From positions 1,302,001 to 1,366,000 of the forward strand of contig CP050901.1 of assembly GCA_050916095.1 (NCBI GenBank): a DNA stretch of 64,000 bases, given 5' to 3'. The notes under the pieces are model-generated. The model searched no databases. It was not told the DNA's origin and saw nothing but the letters and a program-made list of their open reading frames with translations. The stretch is from JANPCX01 sp050916095. GTDB lineage: Bacteria > Pseudomonadota > Gammaproteobacteria > Burkholderiales > Burkholderiaceae_C. Position numbers and translations under genes: made by a program. Position 1 is the stretch's first letter; each line of letters starts with the position of its first letter. Shown one piece after another: positions 56,723 to 64,000 of this stretch.

Positions 56723-57777
56723 GTGGCGGCCACACTGCTGATTTCGTGCAGCAAACTGGCCGCCTGGGCCGGGTCGCGCAGCGTTTCGCGTGACAGCACT
56801 TTCAGGCCGGTGGCGTTTTGTGCCTCTTGTGCGTTCAAGGGCGAGGCGCTGATCAGCCCCGTGATCGCGGCGGGCTTCAGGCCCAGTGATGCCATGTGGT
56901 GCTGTCCACCCAAAGCGGCCAGGGCATCGGGGGCGGCAAACAAGAAGCCGGCGAATTTCTCTCGCACATCAGGGCGTGCCAGCAAGGCATGGGTTTCGCG
57001 TTGCAGGACGCCATCGGCAAATTCCACCACCGCCACTTCGCATTCAGCCGCGCAGGCCGCACCCAACATGTCGTTCAGGGCATCCACCAAACGTGGCAAG
57101 GGCTGCAAGTAGGTGGACACCATGCCGGTGTCAGTGAAGTCGGTGACAAAACTGGCGCCCGCGTCGTGGTGGGCCAGCCAATCGCCGAATGCACCCGTCC
57201 CCGTGGCTTTGACCGCTGCCACGCGGTAGCCCGCACTTTCCAGCCCGTGAACGAAGGATGCCACTGCCGAGGTTTTTCCTGCATTCATCGAGGCCCCCAC
57301 CACGCCAATCACGGTGAGTCCTGCGGCTTGTGGTGCGCGGGGTGCCGCGTAACGCTGCAAGTTGATGACGCGGCCTGCTTCGTCGCACAGCAAACCCAAA
57401 GGTTCTACCCGGGTGGGGGCTTTCATGCGGGCGTGTTTTTGCCGCATTTCGCCCAGGCAACCACCCCCTGCGAGCAAGTCGCTGCCCTCGGCCGACAGGG
57501 TGGCCACGCCTTCAAATTGGTCGCTGGCATAACGTGCGCCGCAGGCCACGACGATGAGGTCGCCCTCGTACAAATCACTGGGTCGGCCATCGGCCAGTTG
57601 CAAACGGGGGTGCGAACCCACCGACATGATTCGGCCTATGACCAGGTCACCCGATACCGCGTCCTCCACCCGAGTGACGCAGGACTTGGCATCACTTTTG
57701 ATGACCCGCCGGGTGGAGAAAGCCCACTTGGCGTTCTGCAAGGTGTTTTGCAAGATGCGGGTTTGTTCGTTTTTCAT
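56716..57777 (-). CDS. DUF1611-like P-loop NTPase
   Basis: A 353-residue protein. The N-terminal 130 residues resemble a small beta-rich domain (VIGRIMSVGSHPRLQLADGR), and the C-terminal half is a P-loop domain with Walker A GVVGASMNAGKTSAV followed by FVHGLESAGYRVAAVKATGT, as in MobB/DUF1611-type proteins. Acidic residues in VAVVEFADG may act as Walker B. Some DUF1611 members are linked to dipeptide or amide metabolism. Its stop overlaps the ABC transporter start by seven bases, indicating tight co-expression. Confidence 0.75.
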   Translation of the reverse strand: MKNEQTRILQNTLQNAKWAFSTRRVIKSDAKSCVTRVEDAVSGDLVIGRIMSVGSHPRLQLADGRPSDLYEGDLIVVACGARYASDQFEGVATLSAEGSDLLAGGGCLGEMRQKHARMKAPTRVEPLGLLCDEAGRVINLQRYAAPRAPQAAGLTVIGVVGASMNAGKTSAVASFVHGLESAGYRVAAVKATGTGAFGDWLAHHDAGASFVTDFTDTGMVSTYLQPLPRLVDALNDMLGAACAAECEVAVVEFADGVLQRETHALLARPDVREKFAGFLFAAPDALAALGGQHHMASLGLKPAAITGLISASPLNAQEAQNATGLKVLSRETLRDPAQAASLLHEISSVAATC

Positions 57778-57867
57778 GAGCGTGTTCCTTTGAGAAATGA
57801 ATGTCTTTGCAGACGGGGTTGAATGAACGATGAACGAAAAACATCCAGCGCTCCGACACGTGAACGG

Positions 57868-58779
57868 TCAAGCCATGCAGACCGCTCGGTGTTCGGAGAA
57901 GGTGGTGTGGATCTGAGGGGTGGTTGGGCGTGCTGCTGCGGGCCCTTGCACACAGGGCATGGCCAGTTGACTCACCAGCCCTGAGCGCATGCATTGCCGA
58001 AAGTCGTGCCCTGCTTGTGGCAGCACATGCAAGTTGATGCTCGCCTTCAACCCACGTTGCGCCGCGCATTCACGCAGTGCGGCCGACCAACGGGTGGCGC
58101 GTTCCAGGCGATGGGTGCCTTGTTGGTGGTTCAGCAAGTCGTTGTCACGGGTCAGTGGATCGACTTGGTTGTCCAACTCGCCCACCGCCACGTTGATTGG
58201 GATTTGCAAAAAGCGATCCAAATTGGCCGCTGCGATGTCTCCTACATTGAGATTGCGGCTGAGTGGGCGATGCGGTGCACCACCCAAGCCACAAGGGAAG
58301 AGTTCACCATTCGGCCAGGTGTACCAGCCCGCTGAACAGGCGGTCAGGCGATCCACGCGGTGAGGGTGCAGCATGGCGAAGCGGTGGGCGAATTGCGCCC
58401 CGCCGGAGTAACCAAACAGTGAGACGGTGCGTGTGTTCACCCCCCATACGAACGACAAGGTTTCCAACAGGGTCAGCAGCGCCAGGTCGGGGCGCCGACG
58501 TTGGGTGGCGATGCGCTGGTAGCCGGGCCAGGTTTTTTCGTCAAACAGCGGCGCAATGACCATGCGCCCTTGGGCCGTGGCACGCGCCATGTGCAAGGCG
58601 GCTTGGTTTTTGGCATCCCGCCCCACGCCGTGAACGGCCACCAAAGGCGGCAACTGGCGGTTGAGTCGTTCGGGAATCACAACCCAGCAGTCCAAGCCTT
58701 GCGTCAAATGCGCGGGCAAACGCTGGAGGGTCAATGGAGCCTGGGTTCGCAGGTTAGAGTTCAGCGCGATCGGGTTCAT
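57868..58779 (-). CDS. Alpha/beta hydrolase, PHB-depolymerase/LpqC-like
   Basis: A 303-residue hydrolase. The nucleophile Ser is in SLFGYSGGAQFAHR (about residue 125), the acid is likely Asp in VGELDNQVDP and the base is His in LPQAGHDF. It has no signal peptide or membrane segment. The nearest known types are polyhydroxybutyrate depolymerase-like and feruloyl-esterase-like hydrolases. It is the first gene of the leftward hydrolase/DUF1611/ABC/S8 group (90 bp before the next), and starts divergently from the ECF sigma gene. Confidence 0.85.
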   Translation of the reverse strand: MNPIALNSNLRTQAPLTLQRLPAHLTQGLDCWVVIPERLNRQLPPLVAVHGVGRDAKNQAALHMARATAQGRMVIAPLFDEKTWPGYQRIATQRRRPDLALLTLLETLSFVWGVNTRTVSLFGYSGGAQFAHRFAMLHPHRVDRLTACSAGWYTWPNGELFPCGLGGAPHRPLSRNLNVGDIAAANLDRFLQIPINVAVGELDNQVDPLTRDNDLLNHQQGTHRLERATRWSAALRECAAQRGLKASINLHVLPQAGHDFRQCMRSGLVSQLAMPCVQGPAAARPTTPQIHTTFSEHRAVCMA

Positions 58780-58977
58780 GGTGTCCTTTCAAAGCCACCC
58801 AGAGAGTTGGGGTGTTGAGCGGACAACGAACGGTGTGCGGTACTTATTCCTTGCGTTTCACTTTTTTACAGCTTGGGGTGACGCGCACCCTTGCGGCGTC
58901 ATCCACATCCATTCATTTGGGCTGCAGGGAATTTTTTCTGTCCTGGCGCGTTTTCATCTCAATACAACTTTTCTTCC

Positions 58978-59514
58978 ATGGCTGATGTTCACGATGAACT
59001 GGTGGCGCTCTTGCCCCGACTGCGCAGATTCGCACGCGGCTTGGCCGGTCATGCCGATGATGCGGACGACCTGGTGCAAGAAGCCTGTGAGCGCGCGCTG
59101 CAGCGGCTGGACCACTGGGAAGCGGGGACGCGGCTGGACAGTTGGATGTACCGCATCGTTCAAAACCTTTGGTTTGATCGGCTGCGGGCGCGAAAGGTAC
59201 GGGGCGAACAAGTGGACGAAGAGGCCCTGGACCACCATGCTGACGACCATGCCCACCGCCTGCCCGAGGTGCGCAGCTCAGTGGCCAAGGTGCTGGACTG
59301 CATGCAGGGTCTCAGCCCAGGACACCGGGAGCTGGTGATGCTGGTTTGTGTTGAAGAACTCTCCTACAAAGAAGCCGCAGAGATGCTGAGTATTCCCCTG
59401 GGCACCGTGATGAGTCGATTGACGCGCGCACGCTTGCAACTGCACGACTGTGCGCAAGGCGTGCCCCACAAAACGACTGCCCTAGTACTGCGACACAGAG
59501 ATAACGAAACATGA
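58978..59514 (+). CDS. ECF RNA polymerase sigma factor (C-terminus altered by MITE)
   Basis: A sigma-70-like factor of 178 residues as read. Region 2 (residues 10-75, LPRLRRFARGLAGHADDADD and MYRIVQNLWFDRLRARK) and region 4 (ELSYKEAAEMLSIPLGTVMS with the HTH) are complete. The last ten residues (VLRHRDNET) come from a MITE at 59486-59641. Removing the MITE and one CTAG copy restores the frame GIKDEE with a TGA at 59663 that overlaps the anti-sigma ATG (ATGA). The start ATG at 58978 is preferred over an upstream ATG at 58891. It probably regulates the adjacent operon. Confidence 0.92.
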   Translation: MADVHDELVALLPRLRRFARGLAGHADDADDLVQEACERALQRLDHWEAGTRLDSWMYRIVQNLWFDRLRARKVRGEQVDEEALDHHADDHAHRLPEVRSSVAKVLDCMQGLSPGHRELVMLVCVEELSYKEAAEMLSIPLGTVMSRLTRARLQLHDCAQGVPHKTTALVLRHRDNET

Positions 59515-59641
59515 AAGCGCATCTTCGCACCTATGGCAGCGTTGCAAATCCGCGCGATACTCTGGTATCGCTGTGGTTTGCGCCTTGCCATACGCACGAA
59601 GCAGCACTTTCATCTTGTTCCGTTATGTCTGTGTCGCAGTA
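59486..59641. mobile_element. MITE, 156 bp, CTAG/CCAG-flanked (copy 2)
   Basis: Nearly identical to the element at 21536-21691. Terminal repeats start TACTGCGACACAGAGATAAC and end with the complement. The target duplication is CTAG on the left (59482-59485) and CCAG on the right (59642-59645), one base diverged. It is inserted in the last codons of the ECF sigma gene. Confidence 0.9.
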
Positions 59642-59661
59642 CCAGGCATCAAGGATGAAGA

Positions 59662-60465
59662 ATGAACACCCAAAACCTTGAAAAACTGATGGCCTATGCC
59701 GACGGGGAGTTGGCAGACAGCGACCGCGCGCAAGTGCAAGCCTGGCTGGACCGGGATCCCGAGGCGCGTGCCGCTTTGCAGGCCTTTTCTCAAACCAAAC
59801 CGCTGTTGCAATCAGCGCTGGTTTCGGTGATGCAAGAGCCTGTGCCGCAGCGGCTGCTGGACGCCGTGAGGCATTCAGCAGCGGCCCCCATTCAAGCCCA
59901 AAACCTGAAACCCTTGCCCGACCAACCCCAGGTGCTGCCAAGCCCGTCTTCTGCCCCGAAGGGCGTGGTTACCTCAGCGGCCAACCGGCCAACCTACTGG
60001 CCCCAAATGGCCACCGCCGCCAGCGTGGCCCTGGTCATGGGCTTGGCAGGTGGGCATTGGTGGGGCGGCCTCCCCGGTGGCACGCAGGATCTGGCAGCCC
60101 AGCAGTTTCAGCAGATCATGCAAACCGCAGCCAGTGGTCAAGCGAAGCCTGGGGGGATTCAAAAAATCACGCCCTTGGCCAGTTTTCAAAGTCAAAACGG
60201 ACAACTGTGCCGTGAGTATGAACAAGAGTCAGGTGAAAGACTGACCCATGGTGTGGCCTGCAAGGCCAAAGACCAATGGGTGGTGGTGGTGGCGGTGGAC
60301 CGAGGGCTGGCAAAAGACAAGGCCACGTCGGCGATCGAATTCACACTCGCCGCTGGCGAAGCGGACTTGTTGGCCTCGGCGATCAAAGGTTTGGGCATGG
60401 AGGCGGCCCTATTGCCCCATGAGGAGCTGGCTTGGATCGAAAAAGGCTGGAAAGCCAGCCCCTGA
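59662..60465 (+). CDS. Anti-sigma factor, membrane-bound
   Basis: A 267-residue protein. The N-terminal 55 residues (LMAYADGELADSDRAQVQAW) form a zinc-less anti-sigma domain. A Pro-rich linker, one membrane helix at about 115-135 (AASVALVMGLAGGHWW), and a periplasmic domain with one Cys pair follow. Such proteins hold the cognate ECF factor at the membrane until a signal releases it. Originally coupled to the sigma gene by ATGA overlap, it is now separated by a MITE and must be translated independently. Confidence 0.9.
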   Translation: MNTQNLEKLMAYADGELADSDRAQVQAWLDRDPEARAALQAFSQTKPLLQSALVSVMQEPVPQRLLDAVRHSAAAPIQAQNLKPLPDQPQVLPSPSSAPKGVVTSAANRPTYWPQMATAASVALVMGLAGGHWWGGLPGGTQDLAAQQFQQIMQTAASGQAKPGGIQKITPLASFQSQNGQLCREYEQESGERLTHGVACKAKDQWVVVVAVDRGLAKDKATSAIEFTLAAGEADLLASAIKGLGMEAALLPHEELAWIEKGWKASP

Positions 60466-60480
60466 TGCGGCTTTCGTGTC

Positions 60481-60507
60481 CACCGTGACGCCTTCCATGT
60501 CACGGTG
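60481..60507. terminator. Hairpin between anti-sigma and carbonic-anhydrase-like genes
   Basis: A perfect 9-bp stem (CACCGTGAC at 60481-60489, GTCACGGTG at 60499-60507) with a 9-base loop. No T tract follows, so termination would be weak; it may be an attenuator or mRNA-stability structure. Confidence 0.4.
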
Positions 60508-60584
60508 TTCATCAAGAATTGGCTCTCGCGGTCGATAACCGATCGAATGCGTCTGTTCTTGCGGCGCATGCCATCGGAGTTGCC

Positions 60585-61748
60585 ATGTTGTTCACCTGTG
60601 TTTTCCAAGGCCGTTTTTTTGCACTACGCTGGGTTGTGGCGCTCGCCTTGAGCATGACGGGTATGGCTGTGATGGCAGAAAAAACGACGCCTCGGGCTGC
60701 CGCCACCCCCCCTGTGAGCGAAACCCAGCAGACGCCAGCAGCCAAATCCGCGACCACCGATGTGTTGTCCAACAAACGCATCAACCCACGCAGCCCGGCT
60801 GCACCGGCCACGTCCGCTGCCGTGCTGCCGATGACGCAGGATCCACTGGAGCGTTTGCAAGAAAAACTTGCAGCGCGTTTGGGTGCAAGGATGGCCGCAG
60901 CCGAGGCCAAAGATGGCAGCGAGTTGCGTGTGGTCGCCAGGTCGGCTGCTGACAGCACCGTGGTCAAGTCGGCACCTTCGGTGAAGACGATGGCCCGGGC
61001 GGGGACTGCGGCGGGTTCGACTTCTGCCACTGCAGCCGTCACCAAAACCAATGGCGTCGCAAGTGTGTTGCCTGCGCAGGTGTGGAGTTATGACGGCGCA
61101 AGCGGACCACAGGCCTGGGCTCAACTCAAACCCGAGTACGCCGCCTGCGGCACGGGTGATCGGCAAAGCCCGATCGACGTTCGTGATGGCATCAAAGTGC
61201 AACTGGACGCGGTGCAGTTCTCCTACCAGGCACCTGATTTCCGTGTCATCGACGATGGCCGAACGGTGCGTGTGCTGGTGGCTGCTGGCAGTTCGATGGA
61301 GGTGAGGGGGCAGCGTTATGAACTCAAACATTTGCAGTTCCATCGGCCATCGGAAGTTCACCTCAATGGCAAGGCCTTCGACATGGCGGTGCATTTGGTG
61401 CACCAAGACGCCGAGGGGCGCGCCGCCATCCTGGTCGTGCAGTTGGAGCGCGGCAGTGCCCATTCAGTGGTGCAAGCGGTGTGGAACAACTTGCCACTGG
61501 AAAAAGGGGTGGAGCAAGCCGCACGTTCACCGCTCGATTTGTTGGCTCTCTTACCCGCAGACCAGCGTTACGCCACTTTCATGGGCTCGATGACTGCACC
61601 ACCTTGCCAAGAAGGTGTGCTTTGGGTGGTCATGAAGCAGCCGGTGGGCGTGTCCGACTACCAAATCGAGGTGTTCAGCCGGCTGTACCCGATGAATGCG
61701 CGGCCGTTGCAAGCGGTCAATGGGCGGATGGTCAAGGAGTCAGAGTAA
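60585..61748 (+). CDS. Alpha-carbonic-anhydrase-related exported protein with one zinc ligand replaced
   Basis: A 387-residue protein. An N-terminal signal/anchor (residues 8-30) and a long Ala/Thr-rich linker (30-160) precede an alpha-carbonic-anhydrase domain (WSYDGASGPQAWAQL, RQSPIDVRDG, MTAPPCQEGVLWVV). The zinc site reads LKHLQFHRPSEVH in place of the usual QFHFHxPSE, so the first zinc His (His94 in human CA II numbering) is Gln. The second His and the His in MAVHLVHQD remain. It may be inactive or bind another metal. The ATG at 60585 has a GGAG site; a TTG at 60519 is less likely. Confidence 0.85.
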   Translation: MLFTCVFQGRFFALRWVVALALSMTGMAVMAEKTTPRAAATPPVSETQQTPAAKSATTDVLSNKRINPRSPAAPATSAAVLPMTQDPLERLQEKLAARLGARMAAAEAKDGSELRVVARSAADSTVVKSAPSVKTMARAGTAAGSTSATAAVTKTNGVASVLPAQVWSYDGASGPQAWAQLKPEYAACGTGDRQSPIDVRDGIKVQLDAVQFSYQAPDFRVIDDGRTVRVLVAAGSSMEVRGQRYELKHLQFHRPSEVHLNGKAFDMAVHLVHQDAEGRAAILVVQLERGSAHSVVQAVWNNLPLEKGVEQAARSPLDLLALLPADQRYATFMGSMTAPPCQEGVLWVVMKQPVGVSDYQIEVFSRLYPMNARPLQAVNGRMVKESE

Positions 61749-61783
61749 GAGTAAGAGGCGTTGCCTCATGAGAAAACGCCTAG

Positions 61784-61971
61784 TGTGGTGTTTCACTCTA
61801 TCTGGAACATAAAAACGCGCCTTTTGGGCCATGGCGGCGTTGCAAATCCGCGCGATACCACGGGGTATCGCTGTGGCAGCCCAAGCAAAGCGCAGGGCTA
61901 ACCTGCGCAAGGCCTTGCCCTGACCCAAAACGCATCGTTTTTATTTGTTCCATCAAGAGTGCAACACCACA
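61784..61971. mobile_element. MITE, 188 bp, CTAG-flanked, related core
   Basis: Terminal repeats start TGTGGTGTTTCACTCTATCT and end GTTCCATCAAGAGTGCAACACCACA (partly complementary). Exact CTAG duplications flank it (61780-61783, 61972-61975). The interior shares GCGTTGCAAATCCGCGCGAT and TATCGCTGTGG with the two 156-bp elements, although the ends differ. It lies after the carbonic-anhydrase-like gene. Confidence 0.88.
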
Positions 61972-62068
61972 CTAGCTGCCCCAAATTTTTTTCATCCCCA
62001 AGGGCCACTCAGTAAGGGGCCCTTTCAGGTCCATGGGGGCTGGCGCAAAGCGACGGGTTTGGGTGCGC

Positions 62069-62590
62069 TCAATAACAATTGCGCGGCAAAAACCGTTTGT
62101 CGATATTGGTTTTGTCGTTGCCCTTGAGCGTCATGTTGTTCGGCACTTTCCCATTCGAGCAGACCCAAGAAGCTGGAACGACAGGCGCGTCTTCCACGAC
62201 AGCGGGCCGAAGCGTCAGGATTTTTCCCTTGATGGCACCGTGGGCACTGTTGCCAAATTGCAGGTGCAAGGCACCGTTCTCCACGGTGACCGAGCTGATG
62301 TGGGTGCTGACGATTTTGTCCGCATTGGGCAAACCCGCTGTCGCGTTGTCCAGCGGCATGGTGCGCACGGTGCTGGGTGGCACGTTGGACGTGGCCCAGT
62401 AAGTCGCCACCGGACCTTTGGCCACATCGGCGAGTTTGGCGGCTTCAATGATTTGGTCGCGTACCAGCTTGTCGGTGACATTGGGCATGGCCATCATGGC
62501 CAAGATGGCGATGATCGCGATGACCACCATCATTTCAATGAGCGTGAATCCGCGAGCGGGGTGGGTGTTGCAACCGGAATTTTTCATCAT
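62069..62590 (-). CDS. Type IV pilin-like protein (prepilin N-terminal motif)
   Basis: A 173-residue pseudopilin/pilin-like protein. The prepilin peptidase site is G|FTLIEMMVVIAIIAILAMM: cleavage before Phe with Glu at +5, followed by the hydrophobic helix. Residues 50-170 are a globular domain with a Cys near the end (VCSNGKVPNN, NCY). It could be a minor pilin, a type II secretion pseudopilin or a type IV pilin. No other pilus genes lie in the window. Confidence 0.88.
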   Translation of the reverse strand: MMKNSGCNTHPARGFTLIEMMVVIAIIAILAMMAMPNVTDKLVRDQIIEAAKLADVAKGPVATYWATSNVPPSTVRTMPLDNATAGLPNADKIVSTHISSVTVENGALHLQFGNSAHGAIKGKILTLRPAVVEDAPVVPASWVCSNGKVPNNMTLKGNDKTNIDKRFLPRNCY

Positions 62591-62621
62591 GGTCCGATGC
62601 TAAGGCACGCCAGCGCGTCCC

Positions 62622-63305
62622 TCAGCGGGTTGTTTTGTCCGCTTTCTCGACAAACAACTCCACGCCTTGTGCTTGCATGCGGTAGCCGCTCACACCCATG
62701 AAGCTGTCATGGCGAAACGCTTTGATGGGCCCTTGAATCCACACCGCATCCATGGACCGCAGGCCACGCACCGGTTGGTTTGGCAGCACATGAATGATTT
62801 GGTTGGCCGGTGGCGGTGGGCTGTGTATGCAGGCACCGAAGTAAGGCACGAGCAAAAATTCTTTCATGCCCTCTTTGCTGTCTTCCAAGGGCACCACGTA
62901 ACCGGGAATACGGATCAAAGCACCGTCCATCTTGTCGTTGATGGGCGCTTGATCCCACACTTCGCGCATTCGGTTGAGCAAGGCGGTGGCCCTGGGGTCG
63001 CCGTCGTTGAGTATGCCCAAATTCATGCCTTGAAACTCTTTGAGCGGGTTCCAATTGGCGGGGATCAAGTCGTCCCAGGGAATTTCTTTGAACTTGTTTT
63101 TGTCCTTGGCGTTGGGCTCTGCTCTTTTACCGGTCTCTCGGGGCGGTGGCTTGGCCGTGCTGGCTGCGGTCCCTCCCAAGGGATGTGTCAGAACGGGTTG
63201 CGGGCTGTTGGTGGGCGCAGCAGTTTGCGCTTGAGTGGGCAACGCCAGAGAGCCAATGCACAGCAAGAGCAAGCGCCAGCGAACGGGGTGACACAACGAC
63301 CACAT
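62622..63305 (-). CDS. DUF3299 family exported protein
   Basis: A 227-residue protein with a signal peptide (LLLLCIGSLALPTQAQ), a Pro/Ala-rich linker (30-70), and a DUF3299-like domain: IRIPGYVVPLEDSKEGMKEF, PYFGACIHSPPPPANQIIHV. The Cys-His segment ACIHSPPPP is characteristic of this family and could bind metal. These proteins commonly sit beside FtsX-type ABC permeases, as here. Function is not established. Confidence 0.88.
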   Translation of the reverse strand: MWSLCHPVRWRLLLLCIGSLALPTQAQTAAPTNSPQPVLTHPLGGTAASTAKPPPRETGKRAEPNAKDKNKFKEIPWDDLIPANWNPLKEFQGMNLGILNDGDPRATALLNRMREVWDQAPINDKMDGALIRIPGYVVPLEDSKEGMKEFLLVPYFGACIHSPPPPANQIIHVLPNQPVRGLRSMDAVWIQGPIKAFRHDSFMGVSGYRMQAQGVELFVEKADKTTR

Positions 63306-63326
63306 GAATTCATTCCTTCAGCAAAG

Positions 63327-64000
63327 TCAACGCGGACTCAAACCATCGGCCAAGGACAGGCGGTAAGCGCGCCATGCTGGCCACAAACTGGCCACGAGCC
63401 CCGCGACGACAATGGCCAGCAACCAGCCGGCTTGCACAACAGACACTTCGGACCAGCGCAATTGGACACCATAGTGGGACTGCAACCAGGGAGCGCCCAG
63501 GGCCATGAGCAAGGTGGTCAGCAGTGCGCCCGCAGCGACGCCCAACAGCGTGACCCAACTTCCTTCCAGCGCCAACAGCCCCAAGAGGTGCACAGGCTTG
63601 GCTCCCACCGCACGCAGCACGGCGAGTTCGCGGCGTCTTTCATTCAAACCCGCCAGCACCACCGCCACGAGCCCGAGCAAACTCACGACGCCCACCATGA
63701 CAGACATAGCCAGCAGCGCGTTCTCACCTGCGCCCACCACGCTCCACAACTCGTCGAGTGCCACGCCGGGCAACACGGCCATCAGGGGTTCGGCCTCAAA
63801 ACTGTTGACATGGCGCTGCACATTAAAGACCGCAGCGCGGCTTTTGAGACCGACCAAAGCGGCCGTGACTTGTTTGGGCGTCAAGTCAAATTTGCGCGCC
63901 TGTTCGGCGGCGATGGCCATGCCGGGAATGGGTGCACCCCCCGCCCAGTCGAGGTGGATGGCTTCAATCGCCTCCAGGCTGACATGCACCGTGCGGTCGA
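63327..64000 (-). CDS. ABC transporter permease, FtsX/MacB type (3' end only; N-terminus beyond right edge)
   Basis: The C-terminal 224 residues of an FtsX-domain permease. A periplasmic part (HVNSFEAEPLMAVLPGVALD) precedes membrane helices (AMSVMVGVVSLLGLVAVVLA, the last about 40 residues from the end). The conserved FtsX segment LNERRRELAVLRAVGAKP is intact. The gene continues past position 64000. The stop is 21 bp before the DUF3299 start, so both are in one operon with a presumed ATPase upstream. Confidence 0.85.
   Translation of the reverse strand, partial: DRTVHVSLEAIEAIHLDWAGGAPIPGMAIAAEQARKFDLTPKQVTAALVGLKSRAAVFNVQRHVNSFEAEPLMAVLPGVALDELWSVVGAGENALLAMSVMVGVVSLLGLVAVVLAGLNERRRELAVLRAVGAKPVHLLGLLALEGSWVTLLGVAAGALLTTLLMALGAPWLQSHYGVQLRWSEVSVVQAGWLLAIVVAGLVASLWPAWRAYRLSLADGLSPR

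Overview
The window looks like a chromosomal segment from a betaproteobacterium of the order Burkholderiales, most likely family Comamonadaceae. This is inferred from gene order and protein sequence: lptF-lptG-cbiX-cysB diverging from pepA-holC; tig-clpP-clpX-lon behind a tRNA-Leu; a gcvT-gcvH-gcvP-sdaA operon under a tandem glycine riboswitch; and nadA-nadC. GC is fairly high, with TTG common among Leu codons. The genome appears to be in an active phase of mobile-element insertion and gene decay.

Layout. 1-6.2 kb: aminotransferase fragment, CysB-type regulator, CbiX-like protein, LPS export permeases LptG/LptF, leucyl aminopeptidase, DNA polymerase III chi and a small coiled protein. 6.5-9.5 kb: two tandem, about 92% identical (by eye) branched-chain amino acid binding proteins, one a lipoprotein and one periplasmic, each followed by a similar terminator. 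9.5-14.3 kb: a three-level nest of mobile elements. A group IIC-type intron sits directly behind the second terminator, a 1.6-kb IS is inserted in its maturase gene, and an IS3-family element is inserted in that IS. 14.5-21.4 kb: ribosomal proteins L33/L28, then sdaA and the glycine cleavage operon. 21.4-28.0 kb: an IS3 relic carrying a MITE, a giant fused ORF (Tat lipoprotein + YncE-like propeller), a polysaccharide deacetylase and a sterol-desaturase family protein. 28.0-38.8 kb: nadC, nadA, an unrecognised protein, an AraC regulator, a DUF1330 protein, an MFS transporter, a decayed rraA, a receiver-only response regulator, a membrane spermidine-synthase-like protein and a dienelactone hydrolase. 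39.0-45.2 kb: tRNA-Leu(TAG), tig, clpP (with an apparent frameshift), clpX and lon. 45.2-51.2 kb: decayed genes (zinc-ribbon membrane protein, FAD-linked oxidase), an orphan antitoxin, a lipoprotein, a two-gene unit (papain-like protein + secreted protein) and rnpB. 51.2-64 kb: patatin, Bcr/CflA-type MFS, an operon of S8 peptidase/ABC exporter/DUF1611-like P-loop protein/alpha-beta hydrolase, an ECF sigma/anti-sigma pair split by a MITE, a carbonic-anhydrase-related protein, a pilin-like protein, a DUF3299 protein and the end of an FtsX-type permease.

How the genes work together. Protein quality control (tig, clpP, clpX, lon) and glycine-to-pyruvate catabolism (gcvTHP with sdaA) are coherent operons. 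The 53-62 kb block (subtilase, ABC exporter with eroded ATPase motifs, P-loop protein, hydrolase, ECF sigma/anti-sigma, carbonic-anhydrase-like protein with one zinc ligand missing) is the best candidate for an uncharacterised envelope or secretion function. The second candidate is the papain-like/secreted pair at 48-50.6 kb.

The most informative structural signals are: (i) the nested mobile elements, where both target duplications and the original maturase stop codon can be read; (ii) a CTAG-targeting MITE group, one copy of which separates the sigma gene from the anti-sigma gene and removed an ATGA overlap; and (iii) several recent pseudogenes (rraA, FAD oxidase, zinc-ribbon protein) plus a one-base frameshift in clpP that may be an assembly error.
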